Shown here piece by piece: positions 52,110 to 63,707 of a stretch of DNA of 64,000 bases; within the stretch, counting starts at the first letter, position 1, and the number at the start of each line of letters is the position of its first letter. The notes beneath the pieces were generated by a model. That model did not search any database. It was not told where the DNA came from and worked only from the letters and a program-made list of their open reading frames with translations. A program made the translations under genes and the position numbers. Source of the DNA: Enterococcaceae bacterium (lineage in GTDB: Bacteria; Bacillota; Bacilli; Lactobacillales; Enterococcaceae); NCBI GenBank assembly GCA_022649665.1, contig JALCOL010000004.1, positions 143,923 through 207,922 on the forward strand, written 5' to 3'.

Positions 52110-53300
52110 GTGCATCATTATTGGAAGCAAAATTTAGCAATCTCATGGATCGGCTGTTTTTTCACCGGTGTGAGCTTCAGCCTTGTCATGCCGTTTATTC
52201 CGATCTTCGTTGAGGAGCTGGGCTCGCCGAAAGGGCAAGTCGAGCTGTTTTCGGGGCTCGCGATCTCGATCACGGCACTTGCGGCAGCGGTCGTTAGTCC
52301 GCTCTGGGGAAGCTTGGCCGACCGCAAAGGACGAAAATTGATGATGGTCCGCGCTGCGATCGGGATGACGATCACGATGAGTTCGCTGGCTTTTGTTCCG
52401 AATGTCTATTGGATGCTCTTGATGCGTTTTTTGACTGGTCTTTTGTCCGGTTATATTCCGAATGCGACCGCGATGATCGCCTCGCAAGTCCCGCGTGAAC
52501 GGAGCGGCTGGGCCCTTGGGACACTTTCGACTGGCGCCGTCGCCGGCAATTTGATCGGGCCGCTCTTAGGCGGTGCGCTGGCCGAGTGGTTCGGAATCCG
52601 CAATGTCTTTTTAATCACGGGCGCGATCTTGTTGATCACGACGCTGCTGACAGTCTTTATGATCAAAGAGAATTTTGAACCGGTCCAAAAAGAAGACCTC
52701 ATGACCAGTCAAGAGCTTTGGCGCAAGATCCCGAATAAAACAGTCCTTTTGGTTTTGTTCGTGACGACCCTGATCTTGCAGACGGGGATCACTAGTGTCA
52801 GCCCGATCTTAACGCTTTATATCCGCCAGCTGGCCGGGAATATCGATAATGTGCTGTTCATCAGCGGCTTGATCGTATCCGTCGCGGGAGTTTCAGCGAT
52901 CGTCTCTTCACCGTCTTTGGGGCGTTTGGGCGACCGCTACGGCAGTGAATGGGTCTTGCTCGGCGGCTTGATTTTTTCATTCATCTGCTATGTACCGATG
53001 GCGTTCGTCTCTTCGCCGTTTCAATTGGGATTGCTGCGCTTTTTCCTCGGATTTTCAACCGGGGCGCTGATGCCTTCGATCAACACGCTGATCGGCCGCA
53101 TCACGCCGCCCGAAGGAGTCAGCCGGGTCTACAGTTATAATCAAACTTTTTTGAATTTGGGGCAAGTCTTGGGGCCGATGGTCGGCTCAGGAGTGGCCAC
53201 GCAATGGGGTTATAGTGCGGTCTTTATCGTTACGAGCTTGATGGTCCTATTCAATATCGCGTTGTCGTTCGTCAATGTCCGGCACCGTAAAAGAGCATAA
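52110..53300 (+). CDS. MFS multidrug efflux transporter (MdtG-like)
   Basis: Major facilitator of 396 residues with 12 predicted helices. WGSLADRKGRK is the MFS motif A after helix 2, and LGRLGDRYGSE its second-half counterpart; GLLSGYIPNATAMIASQVPR and GALAEWFGIRNVF fit the drug:H+ antiporter group around MdtG/NorA. The GTG at 52110, ten bases after GGAG, is preferred to the GTG at 52101, which nearly touches it. Substrate is unknown. Confidence 0.87.
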   Translation: MHHYWKQNLAISWIGCFFTGVSFSLVMPFIPIFVEELGSPKGQVELFSGLAISITALAAAVVSPLWGSLADRKGRKLMMVRAAIGMTITMSSLAFVPNVYWMLLMRFLTGLLSGYIPNATAMIASQVPRERSGWALGTLSTGAVAGNLIGPLLGGALAEWFGIRNVFLITGAILLITTLLTVFMIKENFEPVQKEDLMTSQELWRKIPNKTVLLVLFVTTLILQTGITSVSPILTLYIRQLAGNIDNVLFISGLIVSVAGVSAIVSSPSLGRLGDRYGSEWVLLGGLIFSFICYVPMAFVSSPFQLGLLRFFLGFSTGALMPSINTLIGRITPPEGVSRVYSYNQTFLNLGQVLGPMVGSGVATQWGYSAVFIVTSLMVLFNIALSFVNVRHRKRA

Positions 53301-53328
53301 AAAAAGAAGCCCGCGGGCTTCTTTTTTT
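53301..53328. terminator. bidirectional terminator
   Basis: GAAGCCC (53306-53312) and GGGCTTC (53315-53321) flanked by A and T runs; serves the MFS gene and the convergent DUF2929 gene. Confidence 0.92.
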
Positions 53329-53331
53329 ATG

Positions 53332-53511
53332 CTATGCGGATTTTTTTGCCGGCTGTGAAAAATTACCGATCAAGCAGATGATCAAAGCTGCAGCCAGCGA
53401 AATGATGGTGCTCAACTTGAAATCATACGCCGCGCTGCTCAGCGCGCCGCCGATATAGCAGACTACTTGTCCAAGAATGAAGGACCAGAAAAAAGCAACG
53501 ATATATCTCAA
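53332..53511 (-). CDS. DUF2929 (YjzD-like) small membrane protein
   Basis: Membrane protein of 59 residues starting at a TTG six bases after GGAGGG. Two helices are predicted, RYIVAFFWSFILGQVVCYIG and a second of similar length. The FFWxFxLGQxVCYIG pattern matches DUF2929, a small-protein family near dnaE in Bacilli. Role unknown. Longer frames start at 53562 but would run through the ribosome-binding site. Confidence 0.82.
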   Translation of the reverse strand: MRYIVAFFWSFILGQVVCYIGGALSSAAYDFKLSTIISLAAALIICLIGNFSQPAKKSA

Positions 53512-53652
53512 AGAAAGCCCTCCTAACGTCGATAGTTTCACCCTTATTTTAGCACGATTCATTGGATTGTAAAGAAAATGCCGCCGATCGAAAAAGATTT
53601 AGATTTTGAAGGGGCATCTGGTAAGATAGAGCCAAGGAAAGGAGACGAGCAA

Positions 53653-56600
53653 ATGTTTCCACAATTGCAAAGTGTCAGTTCGTATTCGCTGCTTCAAAGC
53701 ACATTAAAAATACCCGAATATCTCGATGCCGCCAGCCAGCGCGGATATACCAGCGCCGGATTGATGGATCTTAATAATATGAGCGGCGCTGTTGAGTTTT
53801 ACCGGGCGGCTGGGGCGCGCGGCATCAAGCCGCTGTTCGGGCTTCAAGTCGATTATGAAGATGACCAGCATGCTCCCCGCCGTCTGCTTTTTTTGGCGAT
53901 GACGACAAAAGGCTTTCATGCGCTGATCAAAATCTCAACACGCAAAATGACACAATCCAAGCCGCTGCAGCTGCCGGATTTTGCGCCGCTTGCGGAAGAT
54001 GTCGCTGTGATCACGCCGGGCAACCGGCTGGACCCGGTCTTAGCACCGCTTTTTTTGGGAGAACAAGAGATGTCCAGCCGCAATTATGAAGAACTAAAAC
54101 AGCATTTTTCCGGCAACCTTTTTTTGGGAATGCAAGCCGCGACGCTTTCTGCTCAGCAGCATGTCAATCTTTTGACGTGGCTGAAATTCGGGGCCGAGCA
54201 CCAGCAGGAATTTTGTGCGCTTCAGGAGGTACGCTTCCTTGATGAAGAAGATGCAGCGTCGCTTGCGATGCTGCGGGCGATCGACAAGGGCGAAAATGCG
54301 ACACTTGAAGAGCTGCCGAAAACCGGCAGCCGCTATTTGCGCAGTGCTGCTGTCTGTCAAGAACTCTTTTTGACTGCTGAACTGCCGGAGACCGAAACGC
54401 GTCAGCTCGCCAAAGCGCTTGAAAATGCGGAACGATTGGCTTCCGCTGCAACAGTCGAAATGAATTTCTCACGCACCAAGCTGCCGCATTTTCCGGTACC
54501 GGAAGGCACCAACGCTGCGGGCTTTTTGCAGCGTCTCGCACAAAAGGGTTTAAAAGAACGGATCTCCGCCGACCCGCGCTATGAAAAGCGGCTCGCTTAT
54601 GAGCTTTCGGTCATTCATCAAATGGGATTTGACGATTATTTTTTGATCGTTTGGGACCTTTTGCGCTTTGCACGCGAACAAGGGATCACACTAGGTGCGG
54701 GGCGCGGATCGGCCGCGGGTTCGCTGGTTGCTTATGCCCTCTTTATCACCGGAGTCGATCCAATCAAATATGATTTGCTGTTCGAGCGCTTTCTCAACCC
54801 CGAACGCCAAAGCATGCCGGATATCGATATCGATATCCCGGATAATCGCCGCCAGCAGATGATCCGCTATGTGATCCAGCGCTACGGTGAAGATCACGTC
54901 GCGCAGATCGCCACATTTGGGACCTTGGCGGCGAAAATGGTCTTGCGCGATGTCGGCCGGGTCCTGCGCTTCTCGCAAAGTGAAATGAATCTTTGGAGCA
55001 AAGCGATCCCGCGTGAGCTCCACATTTCGCTGGTAAAAGCCTATGAAGAGTCGCGCCGCCTGCAGGCGCTCGTCAGTGAAAGCGAGCGGAATCGGCGCTT
55101 CTTTACGATCGCCCAAAAACTGGAGGGGCTGCCGCGCCATTTGTCGACACATGCGGCCGGCGTGGTGATCAGCGATCAGCCGCTGGATGAAACAGTGCCG
55201 CTGGAAAGAAGCGGCGAGACGCTTTTGACCCAGTTTACGATGGGGGACGTTGAAGCGGTCGGCCTGCTCAAAATGGACTTTTTAGGGCTGCGCAATCTGA
55301 CGATCATCGCGGATACATTGGCAGCGATCCGCAAAGATACCGGCCAAACATTAAAACTTGAAGCGATTCCGCTGGATGATCCGAAAACACTGCAGCTGTT
55401 CCAAAAGGGCGAGACGATCGGGATCTTCCAATTTGAAAAAAGCACGGTCCGCAATGTCTTGCGGCGCCTGCACCCGGAGTCGATCGAAGACATTGCCGCG
55501 GTCAATGCCTTGAACCGCCCGGGTCCGTCGACCAATATCCCGACGTTCATCCGGCGCAAACACGGTGAGGAACCGATCACTTATCCAGCTCCGGCACTTG
55601 AGCCGGTATTGAAGAATACGTACGGCATCATCGTTTATCAAGAACAGATCATGCAGATCGCTTCGGTCATGGCCGGTTTCAGTTTGGGACAGGCCGATAT
55701 TTTGCGGCGCGCGATCAGCAAAAAGAAAAAGCGGATCCTCGATGAGCAGCGGCTGAATTTTATCGAAGGGGCTGAGAAAAAAGGGTATTCGAAAAAAACA
55801 GCGGAGGAAGTCTACCGCTATATCGAGCGTTTTGCTGATTATGGTTTCAACCGCTCGCATGCTTTTGCCTATTCGTTTGTCGGCTTTCAATTAGGATATT
55901 TGAAGGCCCATTTCCCTGAACAGTTTTTTGCGGCGCTGATGGACTCCGTCAGTAACGACCGCGAAAAGATCCGTCTTTATATCAATGATGCCCGGCGTTT
56001 TGGGATCCGCGTCACGCCGCCGGACATCAATCTTTCGCGGCACGGCTTCGTCCAGCAGAAAGGAAAGATCATTTTTGGCTTTGACGCGATCAAAGGAATG
56101 CGGCGCGACTTTATCGATGCGGTCTTAGAAGCGCGCCGCAGCGGCCCTTTCCGCTCATTTGAAGATTTTATGCACCGTTTGGAAAAGAAGAAGCGGAAAA
56201 AAGAAATGATCACGCTCTTGATCCAGGCCGGTGCGTTCGATACGCTCACGCCGAATCGGAATCAGCTGGTGCAGGATATCGATCCGATCTTGGAAGATCT
56301 GGATTTCAATTTGGACTTTTCTGAAGAATTGGGTGGTTTGCGGCTGCCTGAAGTTGACGACTATCCGCTGGATGAGCGGCTGCAAATGGAGGAGAGCTTG
56401 CTGGGGGTCTATGTTTCTTCGCATCCGATCGAACGCTTCGATGTCTTGAAGCAGGCCGGCCGACTGCCCGAAATCGCGGAACTTTCAGCGAGCCGCCAGC
56501 CGGTCAGCGTTTTAGGATATGTCAAAGGGATCCGAGTATTTCGCACGAAAAAAGGCGAATCAATGGCAGCACTCGAGATCAATGATCTCTCGGGCGAGCT

Positions 56601-57030
56601 GCGCGTGACCCTTTTCCCGCGGCAGTGGCGCAAGTTCTCCGCGATCGTTTCCGAGGGAGCGGTTTATCTTTTCAGCGGCAAAGTCGAAGTCGACCGCTAC
56701 AATCAGGGGTTGCAGCTGCTGGCCGAAAATATTCAGCCGGCAGACGATCTTTTGGCTGAGCTGCCGCAAAATGTCGTCGCGGTCAAAATCAGCAGCCGTG
56801 AGGAATATGCGGTAGTAAAAAAACAGCTGGATCAATCGCTTTCAACTCACCCAGGGCACGAGGGCGTCGAGATTTATCTGCTGGCCGAAAAGAAGAAAAT
56901 ACCATTTTCAAAGCTGCCGCGCGTCGGCGAGCTGCCGGGGCTGACCAGCGAAATAGCGGGCTTGATCGGCGAAAATAACGTGAAAGTGATTTCTTTTCAA
57001 CGTTTGATCGATCCGCACAAAAGCAAGTAA
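53653..57030 (+). CDS. dnaE: DNA polymerase III subunit alpha, DnaE type
   Basis: Replicative polymerase of 1125 residues that extends primers at the fork before PolC takes over. An N-terminal PHP domain (about 1-270, VSSYSLLQSTLKI) is followed by the polymerase core with GAGRGSAAGSLVAYAL and the catalytic PDIDIDIPDNRR, and a C-terminal OB fold (VLGYVKGIRVFRTKKGESM) for single-stranded DNA. AAAGGAGACGAGCAA precedes ATG 53653. It is followed by pfkA and pyk, as in many Lactobacillales. Confidence 0.96.
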   Translation: MFPQLQSVSSYSLLQSTLKIPEYLDAASQRGYTSAGLMDLNNMSGAVEFYRAAGARGIKPLFGLQVDYEDDQHAPRRLLFLAMTTKGFHALIKISTRKMTQSKPLQLPDFAPLAEDVAVITPGNRLDPVLAPLFLGEQEMSSRNYEELKQHFSGNLFLGMQAATLSAQQHVNLLTWLKFGAEHQQEFCALQEVRFLDEEDAASLAMLRAIDKGENATLEELPKTGSRYLRSAAVCQELFLTAELPETETRQLAKALENAERLASAATVEMNFSRTKLPHFPVPEGTNAAGFLQRLAQKGLKERISADPRYEKRLAYELSVIHQMGFDDYFLIVWDLLRFAREQGITLGAGRGSAAGSLVAYALFITGVDPIKYDLLFERFLNPERQSMPDIDIDIPDNRRQQMIRYVIQRYGEDHVAQIATFGTLAAKMVLRDVGRVLRFSQSEMNLWSKAIPRELHISLVKAYEESRRLQALVSESERNRRFFTIAQKLEGLPRHLSTHAAGVVISDQPLDETVPLERSGETLLTQFTMGDVEAVGLLKMDFLGLRNLTIIADTLAAIRKDTGQTLKLEAIPLDDPKTLQLFQKGETIGIFQFEKSTVRNVLRRLHPESIEDIAAVNALNRPGPSTNIPTFIRRKHGEEPITYPAPALEPVLKNTYGIIVYQEQIMQIASVMAGFSLGQADILRRAISKKKKRILDEQRLNFIEGAEKKGYSKKTAEEVYRYIERFADYGFNRSHAFAYSFVGFQLGYLKAHFPEQFFAALMDSVSNDREKIRLYINDARRFGIRVTPPDINLSRHGFVQQKGKIIFGFDAIKGMRRDFIDAVLEARRSGPFRSFEDFMHRLEKKKRKKEMITLLIQAGAFDTLTPNRNQLVQDIDPILEDLDFNLDFSEELGGLRLPEVDDYPLDERLQMEESLLGVYVSSHPIERFDVLKQAGRLPEIAELSASRQPVSVLGYVKGIRVFRTKKGESMAALEINDLSGELRVTLFPRQWRKFSAIVSEGAVYLFSGKVEVDRYNQGLQLLAENIQPADDLLAELPQNVVAVKISSREEYAVVKKQLDQSLSTHPGHEGVEIYLLAEKKKIPFSKLPRVGELPGLTSEIAGLIGENNVKVISFQRLIDPHKSK

Positions 57031-57101
57031 AGAAACGAACGTTCTTTCAAGACTTTTACATGAAAGAATGGTAAAATGATTTGGAAGTGAAAGAACAATA
57101 G

Positions 57102-58127
<1,026 letters not shown>

Positions 58128-58190
58128 TTCAGCTGTCTTGAATTGATAGATTATCTAGATTATCAAAAACAGATTGGAGCGTTCAAACAG

Positions 58191-59957
58191 ATGAAAAAAA
58201 CCAAGATCATCAGTACTTTAGGGCCGGCCAGCAATACCGTAGAGATTATCGCCAACTTGATCGAAGGCGGGGCAAATATTTTCCGATTCAACTTCTCTCA
58301 TGGATCGCATCCTGAACATTTGGAACGAATGAAAATGGTCCATGAAGCCGAAAAGATCACGGGCAAAGAAGTCGCGATCCTGCTCGACACGAAGGGTGCT
58401 GAGATCCGGACGACTGATCAAGGGACTGCTGATGGCAAATTGACTTTCCAAGTCGGCGACAAAGTACGGATCTCGATGGATGCCGCACTGAAAGGGACCA
58501 ATGAAAAAATCGCGGTAACGTATCCTGGACTTTATGATGATGTCGAAATCGGCGGGCACGTCCTGTTCGACGACGGGCTGATCGATATGCTGATCGAAGA
58601 AAAAGATCCCAAAAATCGCGAGCTGATCTGTACGGTCGAAAACGCCGGCGTTCTTGGTTCAAAAAAGGGTGTCAATGCCCCAGGCGTTTCGATCAATCTT
58701 CCAGGGATCACTGAAAGAGATGCAGATGATATCCGCTTTGGTTTGAAACACGAGATCGACTTCATCGCTGCCAGCTTTGTCCGCAAAGCACAAGATGTGC
58801 TCGATATCCGCGAGATCTTGGAAGAAACCGATATGACGCACGTTCAAATTCTTTCGAAGATCGAATCGCAAGAAGGAATCGACAATATCGATGAAGTCAT
58901 TAAAGTATCCGACGGCATCATGGTCGCCCGCGGAGATATGGGTGTTGAGATCCCCGCTGAAAACGTGCCGATGGTCCAAAAGATGATCATCAAAAAATGT
59001 AATGCGCTGGGGAAACCAGTCGTTACCGCTACACAAATGCTGGAATCGATGCAGCACAATCCTCGTCCGACCCGCGCTGAAGCGTCTGATGTCGCTAATG
59101 CGGTCTTTGACGGGACGGATGCGACGATGCTCTCCGGGGAAACAGCAAACGGCGCTTATCCGGTCGAAGCGGTCCAAACGATGGCGCGGATCGATATGAA
59201 AGCTGAATCAGCAATGATGCTGACGGGAACTTTCCAAATCAATCAATTTGATAAAACAAACGTTACCGAAACGATCGGACTTTCCGTCGCGCGGGCAGCG
59301 AAAAATCTGGGGGTTACTTGTATCGTGGCTGCCACTGAATCCGGCTATACCGCTCGAATGATCTCCAAATATCGGCCGGATGCTGACATTTTGGCAGTTA
59401 CGTTCGATGAACGGACCCGCCGCGGCTTGATGGTCAACTGGGGTGTCTTCCCAACCGTTGCCGAACGCCCGAACACGACGGATGAAATGTTCGAATTGGC
59501 GACGAAGAAAGCGGTGGATCTTGGGTTTGCCAAAGAGGGCGACTTGATCTTGATCACTGCCGGTGTACCAGTCGGGCAAAGCGGTACGACGAACGTTATG
59601 AAGATCCAGCTGGTCGGGTCTGAGCTTCTGCGGGCACAAGGGATCGGCGACCACTCTTTAGTCGGCAAAGCGATCGTTGCGAAAAATGCCAAAGAAGCGA
59701 ACGAAAAGATGCAGGATCGCGCGATCTTAGTTGTGAAATCGACAGATAAAGAATATATGCCGGCGATCAATAAAGCCTCGGCCCTGATCGTTGAAGAACC
59801 AGGCTTGACTGGTCACGCCGCTGTGATCGGCGTTGCCAAAGATATTCCAGTGATCGTTGGGGCCGCTGACGCGACGAAGATGATCCATGATGATGAAGTC
59901 ATCACGGTCGATCCGCGCCGCGGAATGGTATACCGCGGAGAAGTCACTGCGATCTGA
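58191..59957 (+). CDS. pyk: pyruvate kinase with C-terminal PEP-utilizer-like domain
   Basis: Last glycolytic enzyme, 588 residues. KTKIISTLGPASN opens the barrel; the KIESQEGIDNIDEVI and MVARGDMGVEIPAE motifs and ATQMLESM hold the active site. After the allosteric domain (about 355-470) an extra domain resembling the phosphohistidine swivel domain of PEP synthase follows (EEPGLTGHAAVIGVAKDIPV), as in Bacillus-type enzymes of this length. ATG 58191 starts the family pattern; the preceding codons from 58143 are non-conserved. Confidence 0.95.
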   Translation: MKKTKIISTLGPASNTVEIIANLIEGGANIFRFNFSHGSHPEHLERMKMVHEAEKITGKEVAILLDTKGAEIRTTDQGTADGKLTFQVGDKVRISMDAALKGTNEKIAVTYPGLYDDVEIGGHVLFDDGLIDMLIEEKDPKNRELICTVENAGVLGSKKGVNAPGVSINLPGITERDADDIRFGLKHEIDFIAASFVRKAQDVLDIREILEETDMTHVQILSKIESQEGIDNIDEVIKVSDGIMVARGDMGVEIPAENVPMVQKMIIKKCNALGKPVVTATQMLESMQHNPRPTRAEASDVANAVFDGTDATMLSGETANGAYPVEAVQTMARIDMKAESAMMLTGTFQINQFDKTNVTETIGLSVARAAKNLGVTCIVAATESGYTARMISKYRPDADILAVTFDERTRRGLMVNWGVFPTVAERPNTTDEMFELATKKAVDLGFAKEGDLILITAGVPVGQSGTTNVMKIQLVGSELLRAQGIGDHSLVGKAIVAKNAKEANEKMQDRAILVVKSTDKEYMPAINKASALIVEEPGLTGHAAVIGVAKDIPVIVGAADATKMIHDDEVITVDPRRGMVYRGEVTAI

Positions 59958-60042
59958 TCACGATGCTACGAAAGAGGAGGTATCCGGAGGAACGCTTCGC
60001 TGCCTTCTTTTTCTATGCTGAAAAGATGTCAAGAAAATTTCA

Positions 60043-60071
60043 TTGACAAGCTTTTTCGTTACTTGTATAAT
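60043..60071 (+). promoter_or_regulatory. consensus promoter of DUF177-rpmF
   Basis: TTGACA (60043-60048), 17-base spacer, TATAAT (60066-60071): a perfect vegetative promoter, 28 bases before the DUF177 start codon. Confidence 0.93.
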
Positions 60072-60098
60072 TGCTAATGTTGTTTAGGAGTGAGAAAA

Positions 60099-60653
60099 AT
60101 GAAGTGGACATTGCAGGAGCTGCGGAAGTTTCAAGGCGAAACGATCCCGATCCATGAAACACTGATGCTAAAAGAGAAACTGACCGAACGTGAAACACAG
60201 CTCATTGATGTGGAACCGGTCGAAGTCACTGGGACGCTCAGCGTAGAAAAAGAAGATGTGATCGCTCATGTTGATGTAAAGACCGGCTTGCGTCTGCCGT
60301 CAACGCGTTCGCTAAAAGAAACGCGCCACGCAGTCGATTTGTCTTTTGATGAGGTCTTTATGACGTCGGAACAATTAGCGGCACAGGCGGATCTCGATCC
60401 GAAAGATGTCACGATCGTCGAGAACCAAACGATCGATCTTGAAAGTGCCGTCATCGACTACATTTTGTTGAATATTCCGACACAAGTCTTTACCCCGGAA
60501 GAGCTGGCTGGCGAAGAAATGCCTGCTGGAACAGACTGGGAAGTAATCACCGAGGAAGAATACAATGAACGCCAAGCAGCAGAAAAAGAACAAAAAGTGG
60601 ATCCTCGTCTTGCGAAGTTGTCAGAATTTCTAAAGAAAGATGACGACCAGTAA
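60099..60653 (+). CDS. DUF177 (YceD) family protein
   Basis: Acidic protein of 184 residues in the YceD family, which is almost always encoded just before rpmF and is implicated in 23S rRNA or large-subunit maturation. Features are a central VTGTLSVEKEDVIAHVDVKT segment and the C-terminal DPRLAKLSEFL. ATG 60099, eight bases after AGGAG, is preferred to the GTG at 60090. Fifty bases separate it from rpmF. Confidence 0.9.
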   Translation: MKWTLQELRKFQGETIPIHETLMLKEKLTERETQLIDVEPVEVTGTLSVEKEDVIAHVDVKTGLRLPSTRSLKETRHAVDLSFDEVFMTSEQLAAQADLDPKDVTIVENQTIDLESAVIDYILLNIPTQVFTPEELAGEEMPAGTDWEVITEEEYNERQAAEKEQKVDPRLAKLSEFLKKDDDQ

Positions 60654-60703
60654 GATTGGAATATAACCGGCTTGCCGGATTACTTTAAGGAGGTGGATCA
60701 TTC

Positions 60704-60886
60704 ATGGCAGTACCAGCTAGAAAAACATCCAAAGCGAAAAAAGCGAAACGTCGGACACATTATAAATTGACGATCAGCGGGTTGAATGCTTGCCCTAATT
60801 GCGGCGAAACGCGCAAAAGTCATCATGTTTGTCCAGCATGCGGATATTATGATGGAAAAGATGTAATGACGAAAGAAGAAGCTTAA
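60704..60886 (+). CDS. rpmF: 50S ribosomal protein L32
   Basis: Ribosomal protein of 60 residues. AVPARKTSKAKKAKRRTHYK is the typical N-terminus. A complete zinc ribbon, CPNCGETRKSHHVCPACG, marks this as the zinc-binding (C+) form. AAGGAGGTGG precedes the ATG. Co-transcribed with the DUF177 gene from the promoter at 60043. Confidence 0.97.
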   Translation: MAVPARKTSKAKKAKRRTHYKLTISGLNACPNCGETRKSHHVCPACGYYDGKDVMTKEEA

Positions 60887-60912
60887 AAAGTATTGAACAG
60901 AATACTTTCAAA

Positions 60913-60946
60913 CACCTCAGGCTAACCATGGAGCCTGGGGTGTTTT
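60913..60946 (+). terminator. terminator after rpmF
   Basis: CACCTCAGGCT pairs with AGCCTGGGGTG (one G-T pair) around a short loop, followed by TTTT. Confidence 0.85.
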
Positions 60947-61083
60947 GCTGTCTGGATTCTTAAAGAAATTAGAGAAAATCGCGAAATAATCCTGAGAATA
61001 TAGCGTTTTTTCTCATTAATAGGTATAATAGATTAGAATTTCATACATAATCAGAATCTATGTAGAAGGGAAATAATAAAAAT

Positions 61084-61770
61084 ATGAGTAAGATCTTGAT
61101 CATTGAGGACGAAAAGAACTTGGCCCGCTTTGTTGAGCTGGAATTGAAGCATGAAGGATATGAAACAGAGGTCCACTATAACGGCCGGACTGGACTGGAA
61201 GCTGCTTTGTCTAAAGATTGGGATGCGATCCTTCTAGACTTGATGCTGCCGGAATTAAACGGTTTGGAAGTGGCCCGCCGCGTCCGCCAAGCGAAGAATA
61301 CGCCGATCATCATGATGACCGCACGCGACTCGGTGATCGACCGGGTTTCAGGGCTTGACCACGGGGCCGATGATTATATCGTCAAACCATTTGCGATCGA
61401 AGAACTTTTAGCTCGTTTGCGTGCGCTTTTGCGCCGGATCGATATTGAAGGCGACAAAAATATCGCCAAACAAACGACGATCACGTACCGCGATCTGACG
61501 ATCGAAAAAGAAAACCGCGTCGTCCGCCGCGCCAGCGAAGTGATCGAGCTCACCAAACGCGAATATGAACTGCTCTTGACGCTCATGGAAAATGTCAACG
61601 TTGTGTTGGCTCGTGATGTGCTGCTGAACAAAGTGTGGGGATATGAAACCGAAGTCGAAACGAATGTCGTTGATGTATATATCCGCTACCTGCGCAATAA
61701 AATCGATGTGCCGGGAGAGGAGTCATATATTCAAACCGTGCGCGGAACAGGATATGTGATGCGTTCTTGA
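61084..61770 (+). CDS. OmpR-family response regulator (ArlR-like)
   Basis: Regulator of 228 residues. The receiver domain has [12 protein letters not shown] (acidic pocket), [11 protein letters not shown] (phospho-Asp about residue 52) and the lysine in DYIVKPFA. The winged-helix output domain spans about 130-228 ([31 protein letters not shown]). Overall sequence resembles ArlR/CsrR, which controls virulence, adhesion and autolysis in staphylococci. AGAAGGG precedes the ATG. It overlaps the kinase gene by four bases. Confidence 0.92.
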   Translation: MSKILIIEDEKNLARFVELELKHEGYETEVHYNGRTGLEAALSKDWDAILLDLMLPELNGLEVARRVRQAKNTPIIMMTARDSVIDRVSGLDHGADDYIVKPFAIEELLARLRALLRRIDIEGDKNIAKQTTITYRDLTIEKENRVVRRASEVIELTKREYELLLTLMENVNVVLARDVLLNKVWGYETEVETNVVDVYIRYLRNKIDVPGEESYIQTVRGTGYVMRS

Positions 61771-63296
61771 AAAAAAGACTGAAAAAAATAAAAGAAGCTT
61801 ATGAAGAACGCAAAAAAAGAGGGCTTTCGCTCTCGATCAAATGGACACTTGCCAGTTCCTTTTTCATATTTGTCGTTTTTACCGTCTTTGCAGCCATCAC
61901 CTACAAATCGACCGTCAGCTCGATCGTCAGCCGCGAGAAAGAAAACCTTCATACGACGGTTGAGGAGATCGCAAGGCGGCTCGAGAACAATACCGGACAG
62001 CTGACTTTCAGCAATTCAGTTCATTCACTGACGGAAAGCAGCGAATATCCGGCGGCAGTTGATAACAGCGGAGACGCGGTCGCCAATAATATTTTCCGGC
62101 TTGATTCGTTCGTCTCAGAATTGTCGCAGGCAGATTTGAAAGTATTCATCTATAATACGAATCAAGAGCTGGTTTTCGAAACAAAAAATTCGACGGCCGC
62201 ACTGAAGCAAACCAAAGATCTGGCGCCGACGATCGAAACGCTTGAAGGCGAGACCGGGATTCTTGAGATCACTGCGGTGCGCAGCAAAAAAACCAAGCAG
62301 CCGATCGGACATATCCAAGCATTCTATGAATTAAAAACAGTGAAGGCGATTCAAAAGCGGCTTGTCACAACATTGATCATTTTGGAAGCAGTGGCGTTTC
62401 TCTTATCAGCCGCGCTGGGCTATCTGCTTTCTTCTTATTTCTTGAAGCCGGTCAAGGTGCTCCGCGACACGATGGAAGCGATCCGCAAAAACCCGGAAGA
62501 GGATATCCATGCGCCGGTGATCAATACGAGAGATGAGCTGGCAGATCTTTCGGAGATCTTCAATGAAATGATCGACCGGATGCGCCGCTATATCGAGCAG
62601 CAAGAACAGTTCGTCGAAGATGTTTCGCACGAGTTGCGGACGCCGGTGGCGATCATTGAAGGACACCTGAAGCTTTTGACCCGCTGGGGGAAAGAAGATC
62701 CGGAAGTTTTAGACGAGTCGCTTTCGGCCAGCCTGCAAGAAATCAGCCGCATGAAGACGCTCGTCCAGGAGATGCTCGACCTTTCGCGAGCAGAACAAGT
62801 CGATATCCAGTACCGCGACAAGACTGCAAAAGCCAAAGAAGTGATCCATCAGGTATACAATAATTTTCAGCTGCTGTATCCCGAATTCACTTTTAATTTA
62901 GATGATGATCTGGATCAAGAAGTCGATGTCGCGATCTACCGCGATCACTTTGAACAGATCATGATCATTATTTTGGATAATGCAGTCAAATACTCTTCAA
63001 AACGAAAAGAGATCCATATCTCTGACGCTTTGGAAGGGACCGGCCGCTATTTGGAGATTGCGATCCAAGACTTTGGTGAAGGGATCCCGTCCAAAGAACT
63101 CAAGCGGATCTTTGATCGCTTTTACCGGGTCGATAAAGCGCGCAGCCGCAACCAAGGCGGGAACGGCCTTGGATTATCGATCGCGCAGCAATTAGTCGAA
63201 AATTATAAAGGAAATCTGCAAGCTGACAGCGTCTTGGGAGAAGGAACCGTTTTTCGGATCTTCCTGCCGCTCGCAAAGCATGTTTCTGAAGAGTAG
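61767..63296 (+). CDS. sensor histidine kinase (ArlS-like)
   Basis: Membrane kinase of 509 residues, partner of the preceding regulator. First membrane helix about 27-48, an extracytoplasmic sensor of about 140 residues, second helix about 193-215, then HAMP, HisKA with the phospho-acceptor in [15 protein letters not shown], and a HATPase domain with DNAVKYS, GEGIP and [10 protein letters not shown]. The start is a TTG inside the last codons of the regulator gene; the ribosome-binding site is weak and translation is likely coupled. The signal sensed is unknown. Confidence 0.92.
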   Translation: MKKRLKKIKEAYEERKKRGLSLSIKWTLASSFFIFVVFTVFAAITYKSTVSSIVSREKENLHTTVEEIARRLENNTGQLTFSNSVHSLTESSEYPAAVDNSGDAVANNIFRLDSFVSELSQADLKVFIYNTNQELVFETKNSTAALKQTKDLAPTIETLEGETGILEITAVRSKKTKQPIGHIQAFYELKTVKAIQKRLVTTLIILEAVAFLLSAALGYLLSSYFLKPVKVLRDTMEAIRKNPEEDIHAPVINTRDELADLSEIFNEMIDRMRRYIEQQEQFVEDVSHELRTPVAIIEGHLKLLTRWGKEDPEVLDESLSASLQEISRMKTLVQEMLDLSRAEQVDIQYRDKTAKAKEVIHQVYNNFQLLYPEFTFNLDDDLDQEVDVAIYRDHFEQIMIIILDNAVKYSSKRKEIHISDALEGTGRYLEIAIQDFGEGIPSKELKRIFDRFYRVDKARSRNQGGNGLGLSIAQQLVENYKGNLQADSVLGEGTVFRIFLPLAKHVSEE

Positions 63297-63308
63297 CAGA
63301 TCATAAGG

Positions 63309-63347
63309 AACCGGACAGCGGCAGGATTTGCCGTTTGTCCGGTTTTT
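63309..63347 (+). terminator. terminator of the two-component operon
   Basis: AACCGGACA, CGGCA and their complements (TGCCG, TGTCCGGTT) form the stem; TTTT follows. Confidence 0.88.
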
Positions 63348-63609
63348 CATTGAAAAACGCTTAGCAAAGCAGTTGCACAAAAACAAACAAATTGATTTTT
63401 TATTGCTTTAAATAAAGAACAAACGGGATAAATCACGAACGATATTATGAGATAACAAATATTTGTTCGAAAAATAAATTAAATTTAAAAAATGTCATTT
63501 TTTTGGTTGCTTTTTTAGAAAAGGCTTGCTATATTAGTAAATGTCGTTGAGATGCTTGCCAGACAAAAGCTTCGAAAGTATTTCCTGAAAAAAATATTTC
63601 GAAAAACGT
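63348..63609 (+). other. AT-rich non-coding region upstream of the rRNA operon
   Basis: No gene is visible. The stretch is strongly AT-rich with A-tracts, as expected of an upstream activating element of rRNA promoters; no further structure recognised. Confidence 0.5.
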
Positions 63610-63638
63610 TTGACATGAAGCTTGCGATTTGATATGAT
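63610..63638 (+). promoter_or_regulatory. rRNA operon promoter P1
   Basis: TTGACA (63610-63615), 17-base spacer, TATGAT (63633-63638). First of two tandem promoters for the rRNA operon. Confidence 0.85.
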
Positions 63639-63707
63639 TTTACAGTCGGCTGTTTTAAATCCAACACAAATGAAATAACAACTCTTGAAAAAATATAAAA
63701 TCTATTG